Assembly (NCBI GenBank): GCA_029945495.1
Contig: JAQSCR010000451.1
Coordinates: 1-13,209 of the forward strand
Source: Pseudolabrys sp.
Lineage (GTDB): Bacteria; Pseudomonadota; Alphaproteobacteria; Rhizobiales; Xanthobacteraceae
Reading direction: 5' to 3'
DNA: 13,209 nucleotides
Below the pieces are notes generated by a model that made no database searches, had not been told where the DNA came from, and was given only the letters and a program-made list of their open reading frames with translations. The position numbers were made by a program, and so were the translations under genes. This document shows, one piece after another, positions 7,062 to 13,209 of the stretch (positions are counted from its first letter, which is position 1; each line of letters begins with the position of its first letter).

Positions 7062-7697
7062 GTGAAGAAAGCCAAAGCGGCGCCGCGCAAAAAGAAGGCA
7101 GTTGCGCCGAGCAAACCCAAGCCGGGCCAGCCCAAAGACGGCTTTCATCTGGGCGCACGGCTGAAGCACGCGCGGCTGCTGCACCAGATGCGGCTCAAGG
7201 ACGTGGCGGAACGGGCCGGCTGTTCCGAAAGCATGCTGTCGAAGATCGAAAACGAACTGGCCAGCCCGTCGCTGACCACCCTGCACCGGCTATGCAAGGC
7301 GCTGACGCTGAGCGTCTCGGACCTGTTGAGCAACGGCAAAGTCGACCCCTGGGTCATCATGCGACCCGATCAGCGCAAGACCATCGGCCACCGCCATGCC
7401 GCCGGCTCCGAAGGCGTATCGGCCGAGGTGCTGATCCCATCGGCAGAGGGCCGCCTGCTCGAAGGCTTCCTGGTCATCATCGAGCCCGGCGGCAACACCA
7501 ACGGCATTCTCCAGCACAAGGGCGAGGAGGTCGGCTTCGTGGTCGAAGGCCAGCTTGAACTGACCATCAACAAGGAAGTCCGGCTGCTGAACGCCGGCGA
7601 CTCGTTCTACTTCCCGTCCAACCTGCCGCACGCCTATCGCAACCCCGGCAAGTCGGTGCTGCGCGCGGTCTGGATCAATACGCCGCCGACCTTCTGA
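7062..7697 (+). CDS. XRE-family regulator with C-terminal cupin domain
   Basis: 211 aa. HTH_3 domain at about 30-90: GARLKHARLLHQMRLKDVAERAGCS, then ESMLSKIENELASPSLTTLHRLCKAL. The cupin_2 sensor barrel is at about 135-208, with HKGEEVGFVVEGQLELTIN (152-170) and GDSFYFPSNLPHAYRNPG (179-196); H152, E156 and H190 are candidate metal or ligand contacts. This architecture is common in regulators of amine, amino acid and nitrogen catabolism. The first 25 residues are a Lys/Ala/Pro-rich basic extension. GTG 7062 was chosen because GAGG lies 6 bases upstream; an in-frame TTG at 7020 would place the start inside the leader dyad. It follows the MarR gene with an 80-base gap and ends 5 bases from the convergent RutF-like gene. 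Its target is probably one of the neighbouring enzyme units (inference). Confidence 0.93.
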   Translation: MKKAKAAPRKKKAVAPSKPKPGQPKDGFHLGARLKHARLLHQMRLKDVAERAGCSESMLSKIENELASPSLTTLHRLCKALTLSVSDLLSNGKVDPWVIMRPDQRKTIGHRHAAGSEGVSAEVLIPSAEGRLLEGFLVIIEPGGNTNGILQHKGEEVGFVVEGQLELTINKEVRLLNAGDSFYFPSNLPHAYRNPGKSVLRAVWINTPPTF

Positions 7698-7702
7698 CGC
7701 CC

Positions 7703-8206
7703 TCAACCGGGCGGCGCGGCAGGCGGTATCGCCGCCGGCACGCAATATTGGCTGCGGCAATAAACCAGCGGATCGACCGCGGCATTCTGCTGGAACTGCA
7801 ACACCTCGCCGAGCACGATCATGTGGTCACCGGACTCGATCATCTGCCGCTTGGCGCAGTTGAAGACCGCCGCGGCATCCGGAAACATGACATTACCGAG
7901 GTCGTCCTCGACATAGCGAAGCTCGCGCCATTTATCGCCGCTCGACGTCGCAAAGCGGTCGGACAGACTGCGCTGGCTGGAATTGAGGACATTGATCGTG
8001 AAAGTTTCCGTATCGGCGAATGCGGCGAAGGACTTGCGCGACCGGTCGATGCAGAACAGCAGCACCGGCGGCGCCAGCGACACCGACGTGAATGAATTGG
8101 CCGTCAGGCCATGCAGCTGACCGCCGACGCGGGTGGTGATCACCGTCACGCCGGTCGCGAAACTGCCCAGCGCCTTGCGGATTTCAGAAGGATCGATCGC
8201 GCTCAC
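7703..8206 (-). CDS. Flavin reductase-like protein (RutF-like, split-barrel FMN binding)
   Basis: 167 aa. NAD(P)H:flavin oxidoreductase of the HpaC/RutF family, which delivers reduced flavin to a partner monooxygenase. Seen: IRKALGSFATGVTVITT (9-25), LTANSFTSVSLAPPVLLFCID (34-54, the flavin-binding block), the NVLNSSQRSLSDRFAT segment (72-87), and FNCAKRQMIESGDHMIVLGEV (115-135) with the conserved GDH. The start is GTG 8204-8206, which overlaps the RutA-like stop as GTGA; longer in-frame extensions up to 8461 would lie wholly within the RutA-like gene. The C-terminus ends in a Pro/Ala-rich tail. The coupling implies it mainly serves the RutA-like enzyme, and it may also serve the HpaB-like oxygenase. 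Confidence 0.9.
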   Translation of the reverse strand: MSAIDPSEIRKALGSFATGVTVITTRVGGQLHGLTANSFTSVSLAPPVLLFCIDRSRKSFAAFADTETFTINVLNSSQRSLSDRFATSSGDKWRELRYVEDDLGNVMFPDAAAVFNCAKRQMIESGDHMIVLGEVLQFQQNAAVDPLVYCRSQYCVPAAIPPAAPPG

Positions 8207-9282
8207 GCTGGCACCGCTTGCGGCTGCAGCGCGTGGCGGCGTTTCATCAACGGCAGCACCCGGTCGACCACCAGTTGAAGGTCTTTGCTGTAGTCGGGGA
8301 AAATGAAGCAGACCCCGGCAATGCCATTCTCGGCCAGGCCATCGAGATAATCCGCCACCGTCTGGTAGGACCCGGCAACATAGGGAATCGCCATGAAGGT
8401 CTGCACCGCTAGGTCCTTGTAAGTCGCGCGCGAGAAATCCATGCCGGCCACCCTCGCCCATTCGGCCATCGCTTCCTTGTCGCTGGTCTCGATGTAGAAA
8501 TCGCGCCGCGCCTTTGCCTTGTCGTCGGTCTCGTCGGCGATGACCGTCAGCAACACATAGGCGCCGACTTTGCGCCCGAAACCGTCGGCGACCCCCAGCA
8601 GCTTGCTGTTCAGTCGACCGAGATCCTCCAGGCTGTCGTCCTGACCGCCGAGAAAGCCGTAATCGGCATGCTCGGCGGTGAATTGGATGCCGCGGTCGGA
8701 TTGACCGGCGCAGATGATCGGAATCTCGCGTGACGGCTTGGGATAGGACTTGCAGTCATCCAGCGAGAAGAAGTCGCTCTTGTAGTTGACGCGCTCCTCG
8801 CGCCACAGCGCACGGAGGATGGTGAGATATTCGGTGGCGTATTCGTAGCGCCGCTTGAAATATTCATCGCCGCCCCACAGGCCCATTTGCGAATATTCGA
8901 GCTTGTTCCAGCCGCTGACGATGTTGACGCCGAAGCGGCCATTGCTGATGTCATCAATGGTGGCGGTCATTTTCGCAATGACGGCCGGATGCACGGTCGG
9001 GATGGCGACAGAGGCATAAAGCTGAATGCGCGAGGTCACCGCCGCGACGGCCGACATCAAGGTGAACGATTCCAGTGAGTAGTCCCAGTGCTTGGTCTCG
9101 CCGCCGAAGCCGCGCCACTTCACCATCGACAGCAGAAACTGGAAGCCGGCGTTCTCCGCGATCAGCGCGTTCTTCCGGTTCAGGTCCCAGGTCGGGTAAT
9201 ATTGCGGCGGCGACCCGGTCGCCATGATCGCGCCGCCTTTGGCGTTCGGCAGGAATATCCCGAGATCGAGCGGACGCACCAT
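8203..9282 (-). CDS. RutA-like flavin-dependent monooxygenase (luciferase-like family)
   Basis: 359 aa, about the length of RutA (363-382). RutA is a flavin monooxygenase that opens the uracil ring oxidatively at an amide bond. Long blocks match E. coli RutA by eye: KWRGFGGETKHWDYSLESFTL (55-75), AAVTSRIQLYA (80-90), ATIDDISNGRFGVNIVSGWNKLEYSQMG (107-134), GGDEYFKRRYEYATEYL (137-153), FFSLDDC (171-177), IICAGQSDRGI (189-199) and YVLLTVIADETDD. A GGAG sits 8 bases before the ATG. The only Rut-type partner present is the RutF-like reductase; RutB, C, D, E and G are absent from the window. The substrate may therefore be another cyclic amide or heteroaromatic compound. No gene symbol is given because the pathway differs. 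Confidence 0.9.
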   Translation of the reverse strand: MVRPLDLGIFLPNAKGGAIMATGSPPQYYPTWDLNRKNALIAENAGFQFLLSMVKWRGFGGETKHWDYSLESFTLMSAVAAVTSRIQLYASVAIPTVHPAVIAKMTATIDDISNGRFGVNIVSGWNKLEYSQMGLWGGDEYFKRRYEYATEYLTILRALWREERVNYKSDFFSLDDCKSYPKPSREIPIICAGQSDRGIQFTAEHADYGFLGGQDDSLEDLGRLNSKLLGVADGFGRKVGAYVLLTVIADETDDKAKARRDFYIETSDKEAMAEWARVAGMDFSRATYKDLAVQTFMAIPYVAGSYQTVADYLDGLAENGIAGVCFIFPDYSKDLQLVVDRVLPLMKRRHALQPQAVPA

Positions 9283-9299
9283 CGTTCAGCTCCAGGCTC

Positions 9300-9315
9300 A
9301 TTGACCGATATCAAT
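9300..9315 (-). promoter_or_regulatory. ATTGA-N6-TCAAT operator candidate upstream of RutA-like gene
   Basis: A perfect 5-bp inverted repeat with a 6-base spacer (ATTGACCGATATCAAT) ends 18 bases before the RutA-like ATG. On the minus strand, AATTGATATCGGTCAAT matches the 17 bases at 188-204 in 15 positions. It would overlap the -10 or transcription start area (a possible -35 TTGAAT is at 9329-9334, spacing poor), which fits repression. Confidence 0.5.
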
Positions 9316-9378
9316 TATCTTGCGCTATATTCAAGTTACTTTCATGGTGATTAATTGAGCATAGGCGGCGATTAATGC

Positions 9379-9406
9379 GGCAAACCGGTGCCGCCCGGCG
9401 TTTGCC
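9379..9406 (-). terminator. Stem-loop at the end of the amidohydrolase gene
   Basis: GGCAAAC (9379-9385) and GTTTGCC (9400-9406) form a perfect 7-bp stem around a GC-rich 14-base loop. It abuts the TAG stop (9406-9408) of the upstream amidohydrolase, sharing one base with it. There is no T-run (GCATTAATC follows), so it may be a transcript-end or processing hairpin separating this gene from the RutA-like unit, not a strong terminator. The rest of 9283-9405 is AT-richer and holds the operator above. Confidence 0.45.
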
Positions 9407-10857
9407 TAGCAGCACTCCAGTTCGAAATGCGCCGCGAGCGCCTTTTCCAACGCCGGCAAGGTGGCGGCAAAAGCTGCGCTGTCGCGCACGCCGGCGCGCA
9501 TTTGGCCAATGATCTCGGCGCGCGCCGTGGCCAGGTCAACGCCGAGTACCCTACCGTCACGAACCACGGTGCGCCCCGCCACGATAAGTTCATGGATGTG
9601 CCGTGCCGTGGCGCGCGCAAACAGAATGCCGAGCACGTCGGCGTCCTCGCGCAGATTGTCATTGTCGAGCGCCGCCCAATCCAGCAGCAGCAGATCGGCC
9701 GGCGCGCCGGCGGCGATCGCGCCGCCATCATCGACATTGGTCACCGACAGGCGGCCATTGGCGAAGGCCATGCCGAGAACCTGCTCGCGGCTGGTCGCCA
9801 CTTTGAAGCCGGTGCCGACGTGCAGCAAGTGCGCCAGCCGGAACTCGCGCAACGAATCGTCGTCCTCATCGAGCGCGTTGCCGTCAATGCCGATGGCCAG
9901 TCGGCAACCGCGCTCGACCATGCGCGCCACCGGCGCCATGCCGGAGCGCAGATGCAGGTTGGAACTGTTATTGTTGACGATGGTGACGCCGCGCGCCGCC
10001 AGCAGATCGAGTTCGTCGGGCCGCGCCCAGACGCAATGGACCAGGCTCAAACGCGGCGACAAGAGACCGAGGCTGTCGAGGTGGCGGACAATGCCGCCGG
10101 GATAATTCGCATCGGCCCAGACGCGCTGATAGCGTGTCTCGAGAAAGTGCATGTGGATACGCCGGCCGTTCGCCGCCGACGCTCCAGCGATGGCCTCGAG
10201 CATCGCGTCGCTGCACCATTGAATCGCTTGCGGTCCATACTGCACATCGAACATCGGACCGGCAGCGGCGGCGGCTACCTCGTCGACCAGGGCCAAATAT
10301 TGCTGCGGCGTCAGCGGCGTCCGCATGAAGCGGCGCTCGACTTCCGCGCGCGTCGCCGCCGGCAGTGTCGAGAGAAATGGCTCGGAGGGTCCGTAGACCA
10401 CCGGATTGCGGTCGCGCACCGCGACGGCAAAACCGGTGCGCACGCCGACATCGCGCGCCGCGCGCGCCACTTCCGCGGCTTCGGTGGGAAGATCGGTAAA
10501 ACCCTGCACGCGCGTGTAGTGCACCATGACCGCGCCGGCGCCGCCAAGCGCCGCATTGGAGAGCGCGACCACCGCCGCGAGATAAGGATCGATCGAAGGA
10601 AACAGCGCCAGCAGCGGCAGCCAGCTTTCCAGCGGACGCCCGCCGGCGCCGATCGAACTGGTGCGTACGGCGCGGGCATGATCGTGCGCGTTGACGAGCG
10701 CGGGCAAAGCCAGCAGCGCTTCACGCGGCGCGCCGCTCATGGCGGTCACAGCCTTGATCTCTACACCATCGATATGAATGGTCTGGCGCTCGCTGACCGG
10801 CTGGTCCGCACCGGCGATCATGTAGGCGCAGTCGATGGCGCGCGGCGGTGAAATCAT
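9406..10857 (-). CDS. Amidohydrolase of the AtzB/TrzA/SsnA-like group
   Basis: 483 aa. Metal-dependent amidohydrolase, a group that deaminates or dechlorinates N-heterocycles. Visible ligands look complete: LVNAHDHARA (54-63, H58/H60), RRIHMHFLET (232-241, H237 and E240), LSLVHCVWA (270-278, H274) and AIGIDGNALDEDDDSLREFRLAHLL (321-345, D325). A C-terminal beta sandwich follows (ADLLLLDWAALDNDNLR...ELIVAGRTVVRDGRVLGVD). ATG 10855-10857 is preferred because the N-terminal beta strands begin there and GGAGAG lies 9 bases upstream; extension to 11127 would run into the acetamidase gene. It is 41 bases downstream of the acetamidase stop, probably on the same transcript. A related N-terminal fragment seems to survive at 12218-12315. 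Confidence 0.88.
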   Translation of the reverse strand: MISPPRAIDCAYMIAGADQPVSERQTIHIDGVEIKAVTAMSGAPREALLALPALVNAHDHARAVRTSSIGAGGRPLESWLPLLALFPSIDPYLAAVVALSNAALGGAGAVMVHYTRVQGFTDLPTEAAEVARAARDVGVRTGFAVAVRDRNPVVYGPSEPFLSTLPAATRAEVERRFMRTPLTPQQYLALVDEVAAAAAGPMFDVQYGPQAIQWCSDAMLEAIAGASAANGRRIHMHFLETRYQRVWADANYPGGIVRHLDSLGLLSPRLSLVHCVWARPDELDLLAARGVTIVNNNSSNLHLRSGMAPVARMVERGCRLAIGIDGNALDEDDDSLREFRLAHLLHVGTGFKVATSREQVLGMAFANGRLSVTNVDDGGAIAAGAPADLLLLDWAALDNDNLREDADVLGILFARATARHIHELIVAGRTVVRDGRVLGVDLATARAEIIGQMRAGVRDSAAFAATLPALEKALAAHFELECC

Positions 10858-10898
10858 GGATGCGGACTCTCCGAAGCGGACGAAAGCAGCTTGCGCGG

Positions 10899-11984
10899 TC
10901 AGGCCGAACCTTCGCTCTCGGGCGGGAATATGCCGCGCGGCATGCGGACATGCACGCCCTGCCGGCCGTCGACGACCTGGGTGACGCCGAAGTCGCTGGC
11001 GATGCTCATCAGCGAGTAGGCATCGTTGCGGCTGAGGTCCTGATGATCGGTGAGTAGAGTCAGCATCTCCAGCGACGCCTTGCGCATGGCCGTATTCAGG
11101 TCTTCGTCGAAGCCGTGCACGATCCATTCGGTCTGTGTTTCCAGCAACGGCGAAGCAAAATGGAAATCCTTGCGCACGAAAACCTGGAAAAGCACGTTCA
11201 GCGAAGCCTCAATGGCCGTTCCGCTCAATTCGCCGTCGCCTTGCGAGATATGCGGGTCGCCGATCGAAAACAACGCGCCGTCAACCATCACCGGGTAATA
11301 CATCGTCGCGCCGGCGCCGATCCGCCAGTTGTCGATATTGCCGCCGTGCAGGCCGGGCGGAATGGTGCTGACCCTGCCCTTCTCGTCCGGTGCGACGCCC
11401 GCTGTGCCGAGATGCGGGCGCACCGGAACGCGAATGCCTTTGAGCGCCGGTTCGCGGCAGCAATCTTTCGCATGTGTGATGCGACCCGGCGTCAGGTACT
11501 TCTCCTCGACGTTATAGGCAAAAACCGCGCTGGCCTGCTGGCTGTTGCCGTCGAGCTGATAGACCGTCACCCGTTCGGTCTCGCCGAACTCCTTGTAGAG
11601 GTACCCCCAGTTGGCGGCGAGGTTGGAGCCATATTTGAGGCGCGGGATCATCTGCAGGTAACGCACTTCGAGAACGTCGCCGGCCTTGGCGTCCTCGACA
11701 AAAATCGGGCCGGTCATGATGTGGACGCCGGGGTTACGATCATTTTCGGGGATACCGTCGAATATCGCGGTGATGCCCTCGTCCATCAGCAGTTCCGGCG
11801 CGTCACCGGCGTGGTGCGTCACCGCCTCGGCGCGGATCATGTCGCCGCTCTTGACGCGCAAGGCCGGCGCCAGGCTTGCATCGAAGTAGCCCCAGTGACA
11901 GGTCTTGGGCGTCGCACGCAGCGTGTGCAGAGCCGGTTCCGCCGAGCCCAAGGCTTCGGTGCGTTCTTTGGTCTTCAAGGTCAT
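10899..11984 (-). CDS. Acetamidase/formamidase-family amidase (FmdA/AmdA)
   Basis: 361 aa, cytoplasmic. The family hydrolyses formamide, acetamide and other short amides to acid plus ammonium. Seen: MTGPIFVEDAKAGDVLEV (90-107), CREPALKGIRVPVRPHLGTAG (176-196 region), IPPGLHGGNIDN (208-219), GALFSIGDPHISQGDGELSGTAIE (236-259) and a C-terminal FGVTQVVDGRQGVHVRMPR block, all characteristic of FmdA. The ATG at 11982-11984 has a GAGAG upstream. It is first gene of its unit, 26 bases from the predicted start site of a sigma-54 promoter candidate (12021-12036). Placement under nitrogen control with an amidohydrolase suggests it releases ammonium at the end of the pathway, possibly from formamide made by ring opening (inference). 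Confidence 0.93.
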   Translation of the reverse strand: MTLKTKERTEALGSAEPALHTLRATPKTCHWGYFDASLAPALRVKSGDMIRAEAVTHHAGDAPELLMDEGITAIFDGIPENDRNPGVHIMTGPIFVEDAKAGDVLEVRYLQMIPRLKYGSNLAANWGYLYKEFGETERVTVYQLDGNSQQASAVFAYNVEEKYLTPGRITHAKDCCREPALKGIRVPVRPHLGTAGVAPDEKGRVSTIPPGLHGGNIDNWRIGAGATMYYPVMVDGALFSIGDPHISQGDGELSGTAIEASLNVLFQVFVRKDFHFASPLLETQTEWIVHGFDEDLNTAMRKASLEMLTLLTDHQDLSRNDAYSLMSIASDFGVTQVVDGRQGVHVRMPRGIFPPESEGSA

Positions 11985-12020
11985 TGCGCGTTCTCTCTCG
12001 ATGGGGTGCCCTTTAGCTCA

Positions 12021-12036
12021 AGCAAGAATGGAGCCA
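12021..12036 (-). promoter_or_regulatory. Sigma-54 (-24/-12) promoter candidate for the acetamidase unit
   Basis: Minus strand TGGCTCCATTCTTGCT fits the RpoN consensus TGGCACG-N4-TTGCW with two mismatches. GG and GC are separated by exactly 10 bases (GG at 12034-12035, GC at 12022-12023). Transcription would start near 12010, giving a leader of about 26 bases. The presence of a better sigma-54 site facing the other way at 12320 strengthens the call. Confidence 0.55.
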
Positions 12037-12050
12037 GCGTCTTTGCCGAT

Positions 12051-12060
12051 TGCTTAAGCA
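12051..12060. promoter_or_regulatory. 10-bp perfect palindrome TGCTTAAGCA
   Basis: TGCTTAAGCA is self-complementary. A related sequence, AGCTCAAGCA (8 of 10 bases), lies at 12015-12024, 36 bases away and overlapping the -12 region of the sigma-54 candidate. They could be operator sites for a repressor or accessory regulator. Short palindromes arise by chance, so this is tentative. Confidence 0.3.
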
Positions 12061-12176
12061 GGTTAGGCATTTCGAGACCGGGCGGCGTGGCTGCGGTCAA
12101 GCTGGCGGTAGCGTCTGATTTTGCGGGCCAAAGCGCCGGCCGGCACGGCCAGCTGGCGCGGCAGTTTTTGCGGCGA

Positions 12177-12193
12177 TGCCCGCGGCGCGGGCA
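12177..12193. promoter_or_regulatory. 17-bp perfect dyad, candidate enhancer (NtrC-like) site
   Basis: TGCCCGCGGCGCGGGCA has perfect 8-bp arms around one central base. It has the same length and outer TGC...GCA ends as the NtrC consensus TGCACC-N5-GGTGCA, but C replaces A at the fourth position and the inner arms differ. Its centre (12185) is about 136 bases from the -24 of the rightward sigma-54 promoter and about 150 from the -24 of the leftward one, a normal distance for an enhancer-binding protein. Confidence 0.45.
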
Positions 12194-12217
12194 ACCCAGC
12201 TTAAACGCTGAGCAAGC

Positions 12218-12315
12218 GCCTTAATCTCTACGACATCTACTTGAATGGTATGCATCGCGATGTACGCCGCGCCGGCCTGGCCGGCGCCGGCGATAAAATC
12301 GACGTAAAAACAAAG
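12218..12315 (-). pseudogene. Decayed N-terminal fragment of an amidohydrolase paralogue
   Basis: Positions 12218-12249 match 10751-10782 (the start region of the intact amidohydrolase gene) at 26 of 32 bases without gaps. The minus-strand translation VDFIAGAGQAGAAYIAMHTIQVDVVEIKAL parallels IDCAYMIAGADQ...TIHIDGVEIKAV of that protein, with a 9-base gap. No start codon, ribosome site or continuation into the metal-binding HxH region is visible; the frame ends in TGA after about 40 unrelated codons. It looks like a relic of a tandem copy upstream of the acetamidase. The remainder of 11985-12361 is regulatory. Confidence 0.45.
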
Positions 12316-12319
12316 CCAA

Positions 12320-12335
12320 TGGCACGTGTCTTGCT
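12320..12335 (+). promoter_or_regulatory. Sigma-54 (-24/-12) promoter for the MetX-like gene
   Basis: TGGCACGTGTCTTGCT matches the RpoN consensus TGGCACG-N4-TTGCW at every specified base. GG is at 12321-12322 and GC at 12333-12334 with 10 bases between. Transcription should begin about 12346, leaving a leader of roughly 16 bases that contains the AGGAGA ribosome site (12351-12356). Confidence 0.85.
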
Positions 12336-12361
12336 CGAGTTACTCCAACCAGGAGAGACAC

Positions 12362-13209
12362 ATGGGCGAACTCGAATTTTTCACGGCAAAGAATTTCGCC
12401 CTGCAAAAGGGCGGCTCGCTGCCGGAAGTCCGCCTCGGCTTCAAGACCTGGGGCGAACTATCGCATGCCCGCGACAATGTCATCGTCTCGCCGGCCTGGT
12501 TCAGCGGCGACCATAATATGGCCGAGGCCGCCTTGATCGGCCCGGATCGGGCGCTGAACCCAAACAAATACTTCATCGTGGTGCCGAACCTGCTCGCCGG
12601 CGGCGTCTCCTCGTCGCCCAGTAATACCCCGGCGCCATTCGAGGCCACCCGGTTTCCGCGAACCACGCTCTACGACAACGTGCTGTTGCAGCGGACGTTG
12701 CTGCAGGAGCGCTTCGGCATCGACCGCATCAAGGCCGTCGTCGGTTGGTCCTTGGGCGCCGGACAGACGTTCCAATGGGGTGCGCAATATCCGGATATGG
12801 TCGAGGCCATCGTGCCGCTCTGCGGCTCGTCGAAAACCGCCCATTTCAACAAGGTCTTCCTGATTTCACTAAAACGCGCTTTGGAACTCGACCCGGTGTT
12901 TGCCAAGGGTTTCTATACAGCGCCGCCACTGGAGGGATTGAAGGCCTTCGCCGCGATATACGCCGGTTGGGGCTTCTCCGAGCCGTTCTTCCGGACGGAG
13001 GAATTCCGCAAGATGAACGCCAAGACCGCGGAAGAATTCGTCGAATTCTTTTGGGAGCCGGCCTTCATCCACCACGACGCCAATAACCTGCTGGCCATGC
13101 TGTGGACCTGGTTCGACGCCGACATCAGCGACAACCCGGCCTATGGCGGCGATTTCGACAAGGCTTTGGGCGCGATCAAGGCGAAGACCATCATCCTGCC
13201 CGGCCAGTA
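12362..13209 (+). CDS. MetX-like alpha/beta-hydrolase fold protein, cut by right edge
   Basis: 282 codons are visible and open at the right end; the family is usually about 330-380 aa, so the catalytic Asp and His lie outside. The N-terminus follows homoserine O-acetyltransferase: GGSLPEVRLGFKTWGELSHARDNVIVSPAWFSGDH (17-51), LIGPDRALNPNKYFIVVPNLLAGGVSSSPSNTP (58-90), then the nucleophile elbow VVGWSLGAGQTFQWGAQYPD (126-145, S130). True MetX proteins usually have GGSMGG at the elbow, and no methionine genes are nearby, so an esterase, amidase or acyltransferase of the catabolic pathway is more likely (inference). AGGAGA precedes the ATG by 5 bases. It is driven by a consensus sigma-54 promoter and divergent from the acetamidase. 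Confidence 0.88.
   Translation, partial: MGELEFFTAKNFALQKGGSLPEVRLGFKTWGELSHARDNVIVSPAWFSGDHNMAEAALIGPDRALNPNKYFIVVPNLLAGGVSSSPSNTPAPFEATRFPRTTLYDNVLLQRTLLQERFGIDRIKAVVGWSLGAGQTFQWGAQYPDMVEAIVPLCGSSKTAHFNKVFLISLKRALELDPVFAKGFYTAPPLEGLKAFAAIYAGWGFSEPFFRTEEFRKMNAKTAEEFVEFFWEPAFIHHDANNLLAMLWTWFDADISDNPAYGGDFDKALGAIKAKTIILPGQ

Noticed and set aside
8207..8461. N-terminal extension of the flavin reductase frame
   Set aside because: The extension lies entirely inside the RutA-like gene, and the GTGA overlap at 8203-8206 gives a normal start for the family.
9388..10851. 487-codon plus-strand open frame opposite the amidohydrolase
   Set aside because: Antisense shadow: the minus frame carries a full set of amidohydrolase metal ligands.
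12221..12406. 61-codon minus-strand frame across the rightward sigma-54 promoter
   Set aside because: Arg-rich translation with no similarity; it overlaps the promoter and the start of the MetX-like gene.

Overview
The window is a GC-rich stretch of proteobacterial chromosome carrying a catabolic gene cluster. Codon use (GCC, GGC, CTG, ATC), GTG starts in GTGA overlaps, and a MarR-type and an XRE-cupin regulator between enzyme operons suggest a soil alphaproteobacterium, perhaps Hyphomicrobiales near Bradyrhizobium. That placement is inference.

Layout. Positions 1-401 hold a fragment of an IS3-type transposase running off the left edge, a pair of overlapping dyads, a hairpin and a weak terminator. 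Positions 402-6296 (minus) are a tight five-gene operon, in transcription order: HpaB-family flavin monooxygenase, AstE/aspartoacylase-like hydrolase, M20 amidohydrolase/deacylase, CodA-like amidohydrolase, PuuE-like polysaccharide deacetylase. A MarR regulator (6409-6981, plus) is divergent from it, followed by an XRE-cupin regulator (7062-7697, plus) with a strong dyad in its leader. A RutA-like/RutF-like pair (9282-7703, minus) forms a second unit. A third minus unit encodes an acetamidase/formamidase (11984-10899) and an AtzB/TrzA-like amidohydrolase (10857-9406). On the right, a MetX-like alpha/beta-hydrolase (from 12362, plus) runs off the edge.

How it may work together (inference). Two flavin-dependent oxygenases, one flavin reductase and six C-N or ester/amide-acting metal hydrolases from five different superfamilies point to stepwise breakdown of a nitrogen-containing, possibly heterocyclic, compound. 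The RutA-like enzyme would open an amide or ring bond, amidohydrolases would deaminate or cleave intermediates, and the formamidase would release ammonium. No transporter or ring-cleavage dioxygenase lies in the window, so the substrate cannot be named.

The strongest regulatory signal is at 11985-12361, between the divergent acetamidase and MetX-like genes. It has a consensus-perfect sigma-54 promoter facing right, a good sigma-54 candidate facing left, and a perfect 17-bp dyad about 140-150 bp from each, the arrangement expected for enhancer-driven, probably nitrogen-controlled, divergent transcription. The same gap holds what looks like a decayed N-terminal copy of the amidohydrolase gene.
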